Origin: a virus
Strand: one strand, 5' to 3'
Length of the DNA: 24,796 nucleotides
Virus record (IMG/VR): IMGVR_UViG_3300032278_001503
Span: 1 to 24,796 of that record
This document shows positions 13,753 through 20,297 of this stretch, piece after piece. Each line of letters begins with the position of its first letter. Within the stretch, counting starts at the first letter, position 1. The notes beneath the pieces were generated by a model, which did no database searches, was not told where the DNA came from, and saw only the letters and a program-made list of their open reading frames with translations. Both the position numbers and the translations under genes were made by a program.

Positions 13753-13946
13753 CCCTTTTTTCGATAAAATTTGCTTATATTTACTATTAATTTTGATTAT
13801 GTGACATTTTTACAACAAACCCTGTCATTTCGGACTATTGGAACCCGTTATAAAGAGTATTGGAACTGGTTATAAAATGTAGTCGCATAAATAGATATAT
13901 AGTTGGAGATAGTGTTCTCTTCCTATCAGTGTAGTCTTAACTAAGA
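13753..13946. other. Divergent intergenic control region without a gene
   Basis: The stretch 13681-13972 lies between the leftward and rightward genes and holds no supportable ORF. Apart from the promoters it contains an inverted pair TGACA (13802-13806) / TGTCA (13823-13827), the tandem repeat described separately, and CATAAATA (13886-13893), a weaker late-promoter-like octamer on the plus strand. It is A+T-rich. Confidence 0.6.
13836..13876. repeat. Two-copy direct repeat, 22-bp period, operator-like
   Basis: TATTGGAAC-N2-GTTATAAA occurs at 13836-13854 and again at 13858-13876: all 17 specified bases are identical and the copies are offset by 22 bases, about two helical turns. It lies between the diverging promoters, so a protein dimer or a two-site regulator could bind here. 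A role in replication is also possible. Confidence 0.6.
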
Positions 13947-13954
13947 TATAAATA
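13947..13954 (+). promoter_or_regulatory. T4-type late promoter element
   Basis: TATAAATA matches the T4 late -10 element used with a gp55-type sigma factor. It lies 18 bases before the first ATG of the only plus-strand gene block, followed by AAGGGG as the ribosome site. No -35 is present, as expected for late promoters. Confidence 0.7.
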
Positions 13955-13972
13955 TACTAGAAGGGGAATAAA

Positions 13973-14599
13973 ATGAAAAAACTTATTACATTCTGCATTG
14001 CAGTTGTGTTCGGTACTATGTTGCTGAATAGTCCTGTGTTGTCAGAAGCATCTAAAGTTCCACCTGAAATGGGAGTCGATGAACGACAAGATAAAGAGTT
14101 AATGGAATCCCAAAAGAAAGAAGAAGGTAGCGGAACAGATACTAAACCACCACAAAATCCACCAATAATCCAAAAATGGCCAGGTTTCTTTGACTGTGGA
14201 CCCAATGAAGTTATAATGGGTATAATTCACGGTAAATACAAAGAAAAGCCAATGATTCAAATGGGCGGTGTTTTACAAATACCAGGCGGCCGAGTTGTTC
14301 AGGCACCTACAGTAATTTATTTCAATCAAGAAACAAATACTTTTTCCATTGTCGCACATTTTCAGAATTCTTTTTCTTGTATAATAATGTACGGCCAGGG
14401 TGTGGGACCAGCGTCTGGAAATCCAGCGATGCAACAGCCTCAGAAACAGAAACAATATTTTGATAAAGAAAATCCTCCGAAGGAATTTAAAATCAAAAAG
14501 AATCAGCCAAAATGGCGAGGAACTAGCCATACTGATACGTTAGTTCAAATACTGAAAACTATTCCAGTAAATTGGTACAGCAGATTTACATTAGTGTGA
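13973..14599 (+). CDS. Secreted two-cysteine protein, marine phage family
   Basis: A 208-residue protein with a type I signal peptide (residues 1-25, hydrophobic core FCIAVVFGTMLL). The next 40 residues are Glu/Lys/Pro-rich and probably disordered. Residues 64-145 form a domain with a Cys near each end: FFDCGPNE, then KEKPMIQMGG, YFNQETNTFSIV and FSCIIMYGQG. The spacing of Cys, Glu-x-Pro, a Thr-containing NTFSI turn and C-I-x-x-G recurs in the gene at 15150, so the two are diverged paralogues. The tail (Pro/Gln/Lys-rich) is again extended. It should act in the periplasm or on the virion. Start: AAGGGG upstream of the ATG and a late promoter. Function unknown. Confidence 0.65.
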   Translation: MKKLITFCIAVVFGTMLLNSPVLSEASKVPPEMGVDERQDKELMESQKKEEGSGTDTKPPQNPPIIQKWPGFFDCGPNEVIMGIIHGKYKEKPMIQMGGVLQIPGGRVVQAPTVIYFNQETNTFSIVAHFQNSFSCIIMYGQGVGPASGNPAMQQPQKQKQYFDKENPPKEFKIKKNQPKWRGTSHTDTLVQILKTIPVNWYSRFTLV

Positions 14600-14609
14600 G
14601 GAGGCATAT

Positions 14610-14816
14610 ATGCTATGGTTACTGATAGTAATTCATTTAAACTTGCAGTCGGTCCCAATACAAGTAGAACACGGAGAAATAATTGGAACTTTCCAGAATG
14701 CTCAAGACTGTAATAAGAAACACGCTGAATTTTTCGAGGCAGCGAAGGCCGATGGGCAGGTAATACCGCCCTTCTTCAACCTCGGATGTATAATGTTAAA
14801 AATGGTACACGTATGA
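14610..14816 (+). CDS. Small secreted or membrane-anchored protein, function unknown
   Basis: A 68-residue product with a short hydrophobic N-terminus (MLWLLIVIHLNL) and a polar body with two Cys (DCNKK and LGCIM), which could be joined by a disulfide in the periplasm. GGAGG lies five bases before the ATG, a strong ribosome site. The stop overlaps the start of the following Fe-S carrier gene by four bases (ATGA), so it sets that gene's translation. Not recognisable by family. Confidence 0.6.
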   Translation: MLWLLIVIHLNLQSVPIQVEHGEIIGTFQNAQDCNKKHAEFFEAAKADGQVIPPFFNLGCIMLKMVHV

Positions 14817-15124
14817 TTAAAATATTAGAAAATGCTAAAAGCAAATTAGAAGAACTTAGGGTTCAACACGATAAAAAATTCGTTAGACTATCTGTTACGG
14901 GTGGTGGTTGTGCTGGACTAGGATATGAATGGGAGTTTGAGGATGCTCCCGATTTATCCGATATAGTTGTTGATAATATGTTATTGATTGACCAAATGTT
15001 TGAAATGTATATTATGGGAATGGAATTAAACTACAACGCTTCTGCGTTTGAGTCAGGCTTCACTTTCAACAATCCCTTAGCCACATCCCAATGCGGATGC
15101 GGTACAAGTTTCTCCGTACAATAA
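14813..15124 (+). CDS. A-type iron-sulfur carrier (HesB/IscA family)
   Basis: A 103-residue protein of usual length for the family. The three ligand cysteines are present: one in VTGGGCAGLGYEW and the C-terminal pair in SQCGCGTSF. A-type carriers accept Fe-S clusters from a scaffold and pass them to apo-proteins in the cytoplasm. ATG 14813-14815 overlaps the preceding stop; a longer frame upstream to 14786 is unlikely. HesB/IscA-type genes have been reported in marine myoviruses. Lying in a late-type unit between secreted proteins, it may serve a phage Fe-S protein made late, or support host cluster delivery under stress. It is one of two such genes here. Confidence 0.9.
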   Translation: MIKILENAKSKLEELRVQHDKKFVRLSVTGGGCAGLGYEWEFEDAPDLSDIVVDNMLLIDQMFEMYIMGMELNYNASAFESGFTFNNPLATSQCGCGTSFSVQ

Positions 15125-15149
15125 CCCACCACAACACGAGACAATACTA

Positions 15150-15527
15150 ATGAAAAGTATAATAATTGGGCTAGGCCTCCTTATGGTCGCTGTACCCTCA
15201 ATAGCAGGGCCTCCTGCTGACGCGGCACCTATGCCGTTCCAGACACAGGTACTTTGTACTCCAACTATGACATCAATGGTTTCGGCAATGACGAAAGATT
15301 ATGCAGTCCATATTTCTATGACGTTCGAGGCATCACCTGAAGAAGGTATTGTTGTTGTAGAAAATCCTGATACAGGCACTGCGGCGATACTTCACACAAT
15401 GGCAGGAAGAACTTGCTTAATTTTTTCTGGTATGAATCTAAGACATTTTGACAGACCAGAAGGAATGGCACCGCCAGAAGTACAAGTTAATCCAGAATTT
15501 CAGAAAAATTCTGACGTAGGGGCCTAA
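15150..15527 (+). CDS. Secreted two-cysteine protein, paralogue of the gene at 13973
   Basis: A 125-residue protein with a signal peptide (residues 1-19, GLGLLMVAVPSIAG, probable cleavage after Ala19). The mature part has Cys near residue 36 (VLCTPT) and near 90 (RTCLIFSG), with FEASPEEG, NPDTGTAAIL and C-L-I-x-x-G between and after them. These match the order Cys, Glu-x-Pro-like, Thr-rich turn, Cys-x-I-x-x-G in the 208-residue protein upstream. The likely disulfide fits a periplasmic or extracellular place. The last 20 residues are Pro-rich. Only a weak ribosome site is visible. It ends directly before the ATG of the second Fe-S carrier. Confidence 0.65.
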   Translation: MKSIIIGLGLLMVAVPSIAGPPADAAPMPFQTQVLCTPTMTSMVSAMTKDYAVHISMTFEASPEEGIVVVENPDTGTAAILHTMAGRTCLIFSGMNLRHFDRPEGMAPPEVQVNPEFQKNSDVGA

Positions 15528-15848
15528 ATGTCCATTACAGTTACTCAAGCCGCACAAGAAAAGATTGCGAGTCTATGTTCGGAATCCAATATGATAGGTG
15601 TTAGAGCATTCGTCTATGGAGGCGGATGCTCTGGTATGAATCATAGTCTGACGTTTGTAGATGAAGTGGAAGACCGAGACACCAAAATATCAGATAATTT
15701 TTATATCGACCCAGTGGCTATGCAGTTTATGGTAGGTGCTACAGTAGATTATGAAAATACGGATTCGAGACAATCTTTTGTGTTTTCTGATGTATTCAAA
15801 GAACAAGGCGGTTCTGGCGGATGCCAGGGTTGCGGAATGAGTTACTAA
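15528..15848 (+). CDS. Second A-type iron-sulfur carrier (IscA/ErpA-like)
   Basis: A 106-residue protein of the HesB/IscA family. It opens with ITVTQAAQEKI, the usual first helix, then has the first ligand Cys in YGGGCSGMNH. The C-terminal pair is in GGCQGCGMSY: the cysteines are two residues apart rather than in the canonical Cys-Gly-Cys, which may change cluster geometry. AGGGG lies five bases before the ATG, and the gene starts right after the previous stop. It differs from the first carrier (14813) over most of its length, so the two are not a recent duplication and may have separate clients. A bidirectional hairpin follows. Confidence 0.88.
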   Translation: MSITVTQAAQEKIASLCSESNMIGVRAFVYGGGCSGMNHSLTFVDEVEDRDTKISDNFYIDPVAMQFMVGATVDYENTDSRQSFVFSDVFKEQGGSGGCQGCGMSY

Positions 15849-15886
15849 AAAAAGAAGCGGCCCCCGAAGGGGCCTCCTCTTTTAGG
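15844..15886. terminator. Bidirectional terminator with a C(UUCG)G hairpin
   Basis: GGCCCC (15859-15864) and GGGGCC (15869-15874) form a perfect 6-bp stem. On the minus strand the loop is TTCG closed by C-G, an exceptionally stable tetraloop, followed by a T-rich run. On the plus strand the hairpin is followed by TCCTCTTTTA. It separates the converging Fe-S carrier and porin genes. Confidence 0.85.
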
Positions 15887-15891
15887 TTAAT

Positions 15892-15912
15892 AAAAAACTC
15901 TTTTAGAAAGAG
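15892..15912 (-). terminator. Terminator overlapping the porin stop codon
   Basis: On the minus strand CTCTTT (15907-15912) and AAAGAG (15898-15903) form a 6-bp stem with a 3-base loop, followed by six Ts (15892-15897). It spans the porin stop codon and precedes the stronger hairpin. Confidence 0.6.
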
Positions 15913-16775
15913 AGTCTAAATCCTACAGTAAGGATGTTGTCATCATTATGTACGCCGTTAACATACACGGACGCATTTTCATCTAAATTATGTGCCACTT
16001 CTAAGATGTACTGATTAGTACCATCTTCGATGTTTTGATACCCACCTTTAAGGTCATTCTGACCAAGTGAATACTGAGCAACATAACTTAACGTGTTAGT
16101 CGTAACACCTGCAGAGGTTTCATCCTGTGCAAAAGTACCACCGATTGTAACCCCTTTCAGAGTGTAAGTGCTACCACCTAAAATGGTGCTGACACCCGTA
16201 ACGTCATCTTTAGCATATGCTCCGACAAGACCGATTCCAGCGATTCGATAAGAAGCGCCTGCTCCCCAAGAATCTAGGCTATCAAAGTCATTATCAACTT
16301 CAGCGGTACCTACTAGAGATACACCACCCAAAGAAAATTTTGTCTTTGCTTGATTGCCCACTCGACCAGAACTTTGGTCACCTTCAAAATATGCTCCTTC
16401 AAAAATATTGACAGTGTTATCTGCAACATTTCTTTCGATGCTAGGCATACGTCCAATTGAGAACTCAACTGGTCCTAGTCCAACACCTATAAAAGCATCT
16501 CTTGCCGAGATATCTATGTCCTCATCAAGTTCACCTGATAGAGTGCCAAAGACATTGGTTCCCCATAACTCTCGTTCTACAGATACTCCAGCATAAGTTC
16601 CCCCACCAGTTGTAAAATCGTGGTCGTTGTTATACTGATATGCCCCTTCGATTTGACCAAATGTGAGAGTCTTGATTCCTAAATCGGCCTCAACACTCTT
16701 TTCATTGGCAAAACTAAGAGTCCCAGCCGTCGCCAGGGTTAACGCAACAATTGTTGCTATGAAATATTTCTTCAT
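15903..16775 (-). CDS. Gram-negative outer-membrane porin, phage-encoded
   Basis: A 290-residue protein with a signal peptide (residues 1-23, cleavage likely after LSFA). The mature part shows alternating polar/hydrophobic beta strands with tight Asp/Asn/Gly turns throughout, for example SYRIAGIGLVGAYAKDD, and ends in TVGFRLSF: a C-terminal Phe after alternating residues is the signal for beta-barrel assembly by BAM. Length (about 267 mature) fits a small 16-strand porin. The start at 16775 has GGAAGG upstream; the ORF itself opens further upstream. It is read alone from a late-type promoter. Phage porins are known (lambdoid phage PA-2 Lc), but I do not know a close relative of this one. It may change permeability or mask receptors. 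Confidence 0.85.
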   Translation of the reverse strand: MKKYFIATIVALTLATAGTLSFANEKSVEADLGIKTLTFGQIEGAYQYNNDHDFTTGGGTYAGVSVERELWGTNVFGTLSGELDEDIDISARDAFIGVGLGPVEFSIGRMPSIERNVADNTVNIFEGAYFEGDQSSGRVGNQAKTKFSLGGVSLVGTAEVDNDFDSLDSWGAGASYRIAGIGLVGAYAKDDVTGVSTILGGSTYTLKGVTIGGTFAQDETSAGVTTNTLSYVAQYSLGQNDLKGGYQNIEDGTNQYILEVAHNLDENASVYVNGVHNDDNILTVGFRLSF

Positions 16776-16828
16776 TTTTACCTTCCGTTTCATCATTTAA
16801 ATCTAATAGATATCCCTATCTATCACCT

Positions 16829-16847
16829 ATTTGTGGTTCTCACAAAT
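16829..16847 (-). other. Hairpin in the porin leader
   Basis: ATTTGTG (16829-16835) and CACAAAT (16841-16847) form a 7-bp stem with a 5-base loop. It lies just below the late promoter and would sit near the 5' end of the porin transcript, where it could protect the RNA or act as a regulator site. Confidence 0.5.
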
Positions 16848-16853
16848 TCTTTT

Positions 16854-16861
16854 TATTTATA
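16854..16861 (-). promoter_or_regulatory. T4-type late promoter for the porin gene
   Basis: TATAAATA on the minus strand, the exact T4 late consensus octamer, lies 78 bases before the porin start and directly next to the stop of the upstream HAD gene. It matches the element before the plus-strand block. Confidence 0.7.
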
Positions 16862-17218
16862 TCACTCTCGACCCATAAAATATTTATCAGCATTTACAGA
16901 CTTATCGCAGATATATAGGTCAAAATGTGGTTTATCTCCACATATGAGGGCTGTATGTTTTGCTCCCCATTTGTGTAGTTGTGCCATAGTTGTGTCGTAC
17001 CAATCAATACCTGATTGGGTACCACGGGCTGTCCAGTAAGTGATATTATGCCCTTGTTCATATAGTCTATTAATCTCAGCAATTCTGTCCATCATAGGTA
17101 TAGCATCTTCATAATTCCAAGGTCTTTCTTTGTCTTGCACACCAGTACAAATGGTACCATCTATGTCTACAAAAATACTCTTTACGTTGCCATTAGAACT
17201 AAGTTCGTATTCACGCAC
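16862..17218 (-). CDS. HAD-family phosphatase, small
   Basis: A 118-residue protein. HAD motif I is FVDIDGTIC (two Asp at residues 18 and 20), motif II is in YWTARG, and CGDKPHFDLYICDKSVN gives the conserved Lys and acidic motifs, so the catalytic set looks complete in a capless minimal fold. The family includes small phosphatases acting on sugars and nucleic-acid ends; the middle part (RIAEINRLYEQGHNITYW) resembles those seen in capsule and polynucleotide-phosphatase contexts. The GTG start (17216-17218) overlaps the end of purM by eight bases and has GAGGG upstream. Substrate unknown. It is a separate gene from the deoxyribonucleotidase at the other end of the window. Confidence 0.75.
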   Translation of the reverse strand: MREYELSSNGNVKSIFVDIDGTICTGVQDKERPWNYEDAIPMMDRIAEINRLYEQGHNITYWTARGTQSGIDWYDTTMAQLHKWGAKHTALICGDKPHFDLYICDKSVNADKYFMGRE

Positions 17219-18227
17219 CGTTTTTCCCTCTCATAGCATCCGTGCCTTTTGGTAGTCGCTTCTCAATTCGACCACAAATAACTGGAGATTCTCCAAGTTC
17301 TGTTAATTGTTCTATGATTTTTACTGCAAAATCTTTATCAACAATCAGTATCATTCCAATGCCGTCATTGAATACTCTTTTCATCTCTTCGTCTGAGATA
17401 TCACCTTTGTCTTGAATCCAATCAAACTCTTCTGGGCGACTCCAATCGTCACTCCATATTGGTCGTAGATTAAATCCTTCTCCTAGAAGTCTGAGAATAT
17501 TGTCTCTGCCGCCGCCAGTGATATGAGCAATGCCCCTAACTCTTTTTGGATATTTTTTCGTTACTGCTAATACAGAACTCACATAAATTCGTGATGGTGC
17601 TAAGAGGCTTTTCAAAATATTATCAGTAACAACATTGTTTTTTGACACTACGTTGTCCCAGACTTTTCTAATCAGCGTATATCCATTGCAATGAAATCCA
17701 GACGATTTCAAACCAATCATCATATTGCCACCGTTGATTTCTCTACCATCAATGAAATCAGTTTTCTTACAGACGCCAACTCCAAAGCCAGCAAGATTGA
17801 ATTCGCCCTTCTTGTGGTCGCCAGGTAGTATAGCAGTCTCGCCACCGATTAATGGCACATTGGGGCCGCACTGTAAGAGGGCTTCTTTAATACCATCAAA
17901 CAATTCTAGATACTCGTCTCCTGATTTTAAATCGTGTACTGAAAGATAATCATTCATAAACAATGGTCTTGCGCCAGTGCAAACAATATCATTCATCACT
18001 GCCGACACAAGGTCGTGCCCAAGATTCTTAATCTGAGCATCAGGACTATCTCTATTCTGAGTATATAATTTTATTTTTGTTCCGATGCCATCTGTTGCTG
18101 ATACAATATAATCGTCTCCGATATCGTATGCTCCAGCATAGCCACCAATCCACGGCATCTTCGCCGCGAGTTTGGCGTTGAACATATTCTGGTCTTGTAA
18201 ATCTACACCTGCTGATTGATAGTCCAT
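17211..18227 (-). CDS. purM: Phosphoribosylformylglycinamidine cyclo-ligase (AIR synthetase)
   Basis: A 338-residue enzyme of normal PurM length. It closes formylglycinamidine ribonucleotide to aminoimidazole ribonucleotide with ATP, the fifth step of purine synthesis. Visible signatures include SATDGIGTKIKL near residue 45, NDIVCTGARPLFMNDY, LIGGETAILPG and GIAHITGGG. It follows directly on the Cys-rich gene, with the ATG one base after that stop codon. purM is a known auxiliary gene of marine T4-like phages, where extra purine synthesis supports genome replication alongside nrdAB. No truncation or missing motif is seen. The rest of the purine pathway would be supplied by the host or genes outside this window. 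Confidence 0.95.
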   Translation of the reverse strand: MDYQSAGVDLQDQNMFNAKLAAKMPWIGGYAGAYDIGDDYIVSATDGIGTKIKLYTQNRDSPDAQIKNLGHDLVSAVMNDIVCTGARPLFMNDYLSVHDLKSGDEYLELFDGIKEALLQCGPNVPLIGGETAILPGDHKKGEFNLAGFGVGVCKKTDFIDGREINGGNMMIGLKSSGFHCNGYTLIRKVWDNVVSKNNVVTDNILKSLLAPSRIYVSSVLAVTKKYPKRVRGIAHITGGGRDNILRLLGEGFNLRPIWSDDWSRPEEFDWIQDKGDISDEEMKRVFNDGIGMILIVDKDFAVKIIEQLTELGESPVICGRIEKRLPKGTDAMRGKNGA

Positions 18228-18228
18228 A

Positions 18229-18516
18229 TTACCATTTTCCTATTGGGCATTTAGACTTCTTTAGTCTCGTTTTCATTTTAAGCATACAACCGCAAATGTC
18301 ACAATAATTAATCCAGCCTCGACTGTATAAGTCTTTGCTGTGTTCACAATCCTTACAGATAGCGAGGCGACTCTTCTGAAGTTCCTTGGTATCTGCTTTA
18401 TTTATGTCTTTGATGGAATCCACTATACCCCACTTGCCCTTCTCTGATTCACAATCTGGGCAGTCCTTTTCTTCATATAATTCCATCTTCCACGGGTTCA
18501 ATTTCATTTTAGGCAC
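18229..18516 (-). CDS. Cysteine-rich, probable zinc-ribbon protein
   Basis: A 95-residue protein with clustered cysteines: CPDC at 19-22, CKDCEH at 54-59, then CDICGC and a final CPIGKW. The last part (AICKDCEH...CDICGC...KCPIGKW) is a pattern familiar from phage genomes as a two-knuckle zinc-binding domain without assigned function. The GTG start at 18514-18516 overlaps the previous gene; ATG 18505-18507 is an alternative that would remove three residues. Neither has a close ribosome site, so coupling is likely. The N-terminal half is not recognisable. It is encoded just before purM. Confidence 0.6.
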   Translation of the reverse strand: MPKMKLNPWKMELYEEKDCPDCESEKGKWGIVDSIKDINKADTKELQKSRLAICKDCEHSKDLYSRGWINYCDICGCMLKMKTRLKKSKCPIGKW

Positions 18517-18736
18517 GATAGAGCGGATGCTCCTTTCCTTTTACTACAATGTATGGGAATGGTTTATTTATTTGTTTTTTCTCGTCTTTGTTCTCTTTCA
18601 CCTTCTTTGCCCACTTATCGTGAGCCCCTTTACAGAGTTCATTTCGTTTGGCTTTGGCATCTTGCTTTTTCTCAAAGCCCTTAGCGATAACTTTATCACT
18701 TGTTACGTATTTTACGGCATATATGTCTTTTGTCAT
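18509..18736 (-). CDS. Small basic protein, function unknown
   Basis: A 75-residue, Lys-rich protein. The start at 18736 is chosen because AAGG lies eight bases upstream at the end of rpsU, and the sequence from there (DIYAVKYVTSDKVIAKGF) reads as a short beta-alpha unit; a longer frame to 18835 runs over rpsU in another frame and is less likely. The centre (KKQDAKAKRNELC) is a basic helix. Its position directly behind bS21 might imply a ribosome- or RNA-related role, but nothing in the sequence proves it. Confidence 0.5.
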   Translation of the reverse strand: MTKDIYAVKYVTSDKVIAKGFEKKQDAKAKRNELCKGAHDKWAKKVKENKDEKKQINKPFPYIVVKGKEHPLYRA

Positions 18737-18737
18737 T

Positions 18738-18941
18738 TTAGTAGCCTTCTTTCTGGGCTTTAAGTCTTTTGACTTTAGCGACACGGTTGATGGATTCTTT
18801 CTTTTCTCTTCGGCGTCTTGCACTTGGTTTTTCATAGTATTTTTTTAACCTCAAGTCTCTAAATAGTCCGTCCTTCATAAGTTTCTTTTTTAAGATTCTG
18901 TACGCTTTCCCGACATTGTTATTCCGTACGATAACTTCCAT
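18738..18941 (-). CDS. rpsU: Ribosomal protein bS21 homologue
   Basis: A 67-residue, strongly basic protein. The order of features matches bS21: N-terminal beta strand (MEVIVRNN), a helix (GKAYRILKKKLMKDG), then the signature YYEKPSARRRREKKE and a basic tail. bS21 sits near the anti-Shine-Dalgarno end of 16S rRNA in the small subunit. It is among the ribosomal proteins most often found in phage genomes, including marine T4-like ones. ATG 18939-18941 is used; AGGAG lies unusually close (two bases), and a GTG just upstream would add one residue. It is encoded between DNA ligase and a small basic gene. It may replace host bS21 and bias initiation toward phage messages; that is a published hypothesis, not shown here. 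Confidence 0.85.
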   Translation of the reverse strand: MEVIVRNNNVGKAYRILKKKLMKDGLFRDLRLKKYYEKPSARRRREKKESINRVAKVKRLKAQKEGY

Positions 18942-18953
18942 CACTCCTGCTTT

Positions 18954-20297
18954 CTATAAATTATCTGCCTCAGATTTGTCTAATCTAAGTTCTTGGAAGA
19001 TTGGCAAAAACAATCTCGAAACTGAACTATTTTTGTCTTGAATCTTCTCATTGTACTTAACGGAAACTATTTTCCCGATAAACTCGTCTGGGTCTCTTTT
19101 TCTATCTTCATCGGTGAGACCAGAACCAACTCTGACTTTAAGAGTTCCATCTTTCGATGTACACTCAAGGGCGCCTATTAAACCGTCATTTTTGCCTGTA
19201 CCGTTTGTGACTCCTTCTACTAAAAGGTCTGCTTCTAATTCTGCTTTCATTTTGACTTGATATTTAGAACGCTTATTTTCCCAAGGGGAATCTCCATTCT
19301 TAACAATAACTCCTTCTTCGCCATCTGCTAATGCTTCTTGAAATACGGCTTCACATTGTTCATAATTATCTACAGGTGCCGCTGGAAGAATCATAACTAG
19401 ATGCTTATCTTGAGCATTATATACGGCATCCATTCTTTCTTTCAGAACGTCTAGTCTGTCATAATATGGTATAGCACAAAATCCTTTTTTGAAATCTTCT
19501 AGGGGTATCATATCCCAACACCACAATCTTACTCGCTTTGTCTCTTCTTTTGAAATTGTTCCCTTTACTGCTTTATTTAGGATTCCATTACCAGTCTTTC
19601 TGTCTAATATCTTTTCTTCATTCTCATCAAGAACAATTAATTCTCCATCGAGAACGGCTCCGTGAAAATGAGATAAGTCTTCCAAAGTGGATGATTTGTA
19701 AAATATCTGCATCACAAACGCATCGAAATGTCCATCAAGAGAAATCTGTTTACCGTTACGTGAACGCACATCTACTCCGCCCTCTTTATCGATGATAACA
19801 TTTGCTCTCATACCATCCATTTTCGTCTGTATCAGAGCGGGATATTTGATGTTCTCAAAAGACTTTTGATTGAAAGCACTTGCCAACATACACGGATATG
19901 TCTCTATAAACTTCTTGCCAAATATCTTATTGACTGTCGCAATCTGTACTCCACACTTCAGGTCCTTCGTCACCACACGTTTAATGACCATTGCATCATC
20001 TTCTTCTATTCTGCCCAGAAGATTGCTTAAATAGTTAATGGCTTCGTTGCCGGTTTTCTCTCTGCTAGTTAAAATGAATAATTGGTCTAGGGCCCAGTCG
20101 AGGTCCATCGTTGCTCTTGTTATAGAGTTGCGGTCATATTCTGGAATTTTCCTCTGATGATACTGTGTATATGGGTCTAATGCGGCCCTTAATACTCGTT
20201 TAAGGGTCTCATTATCCTTATTCTCTTCAAGAATGGCCTCTTTAGCCAATCTTGAATTATCAGATTCAAGTGCCTTTAATATGTCGCTTACTTTCAT
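18954..20297 (-). CDS. 30: ATP-dependent DNA ligase, T4 gp30-like
   Basis: A 447-residue ligase. The adenylated lysine is Lys159 in IQTKMDGMRANV, the same number as in T4 gp30. Further nucleotidyltransferase motifs follow: RSRNGKQ, GAVLDGELIV, EEGVIVKNGDSPW and KYQVKMKAELEADLLV. An OB domain occupies roughly residues 350-440. It seals nicks in lagging strands and repaired DNA and pairs functionally with RNase H encoded upstream. It is about 40 residues shorter than T4 gp30. AGAGG lies seven bases before the ATG, inside the end of the 59-aa gene. No missing motif is seen. Confidence 0.96.
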   Translation of the reverse strand: MKVSDILKALESDNSRLAKEAILEENKDNETLKRVLRAALDPYTQYHQRKIPEYDRNSITRATMDLDWALDQLFILTSREKTGNEAINYLSNLLGRIEEDDAMVIKRVVTKDLKCGVQIATVNKIFGKKFIETYPCMLASAFNQKSFENIKYPALIQTKMDGMRANVIIDKEGGVDVRSRNGKQISLDGHFDAFVMQIFYKSSTLEDLSHFHGAVLDGELIVLDENEEKILDRKTGNGILNKAVKGTISKEETKRVRLWCWDMIPLEDFKKGFCAIPYYDRLDVLKERMDAVYNAQDKHLVMILPAAPVDNYEQCEAVFQEALADGEEGVIVKNGDSPWENKRSKYQVKMKAELEADLLVEGVTNGTGKNDGLIGALECTSKDGTLKVRVGSGLTDEDRKRDPDEFIGKIVSVKYNEKIQDKNSSVSRLFLPIFQELRLDKSEADNL

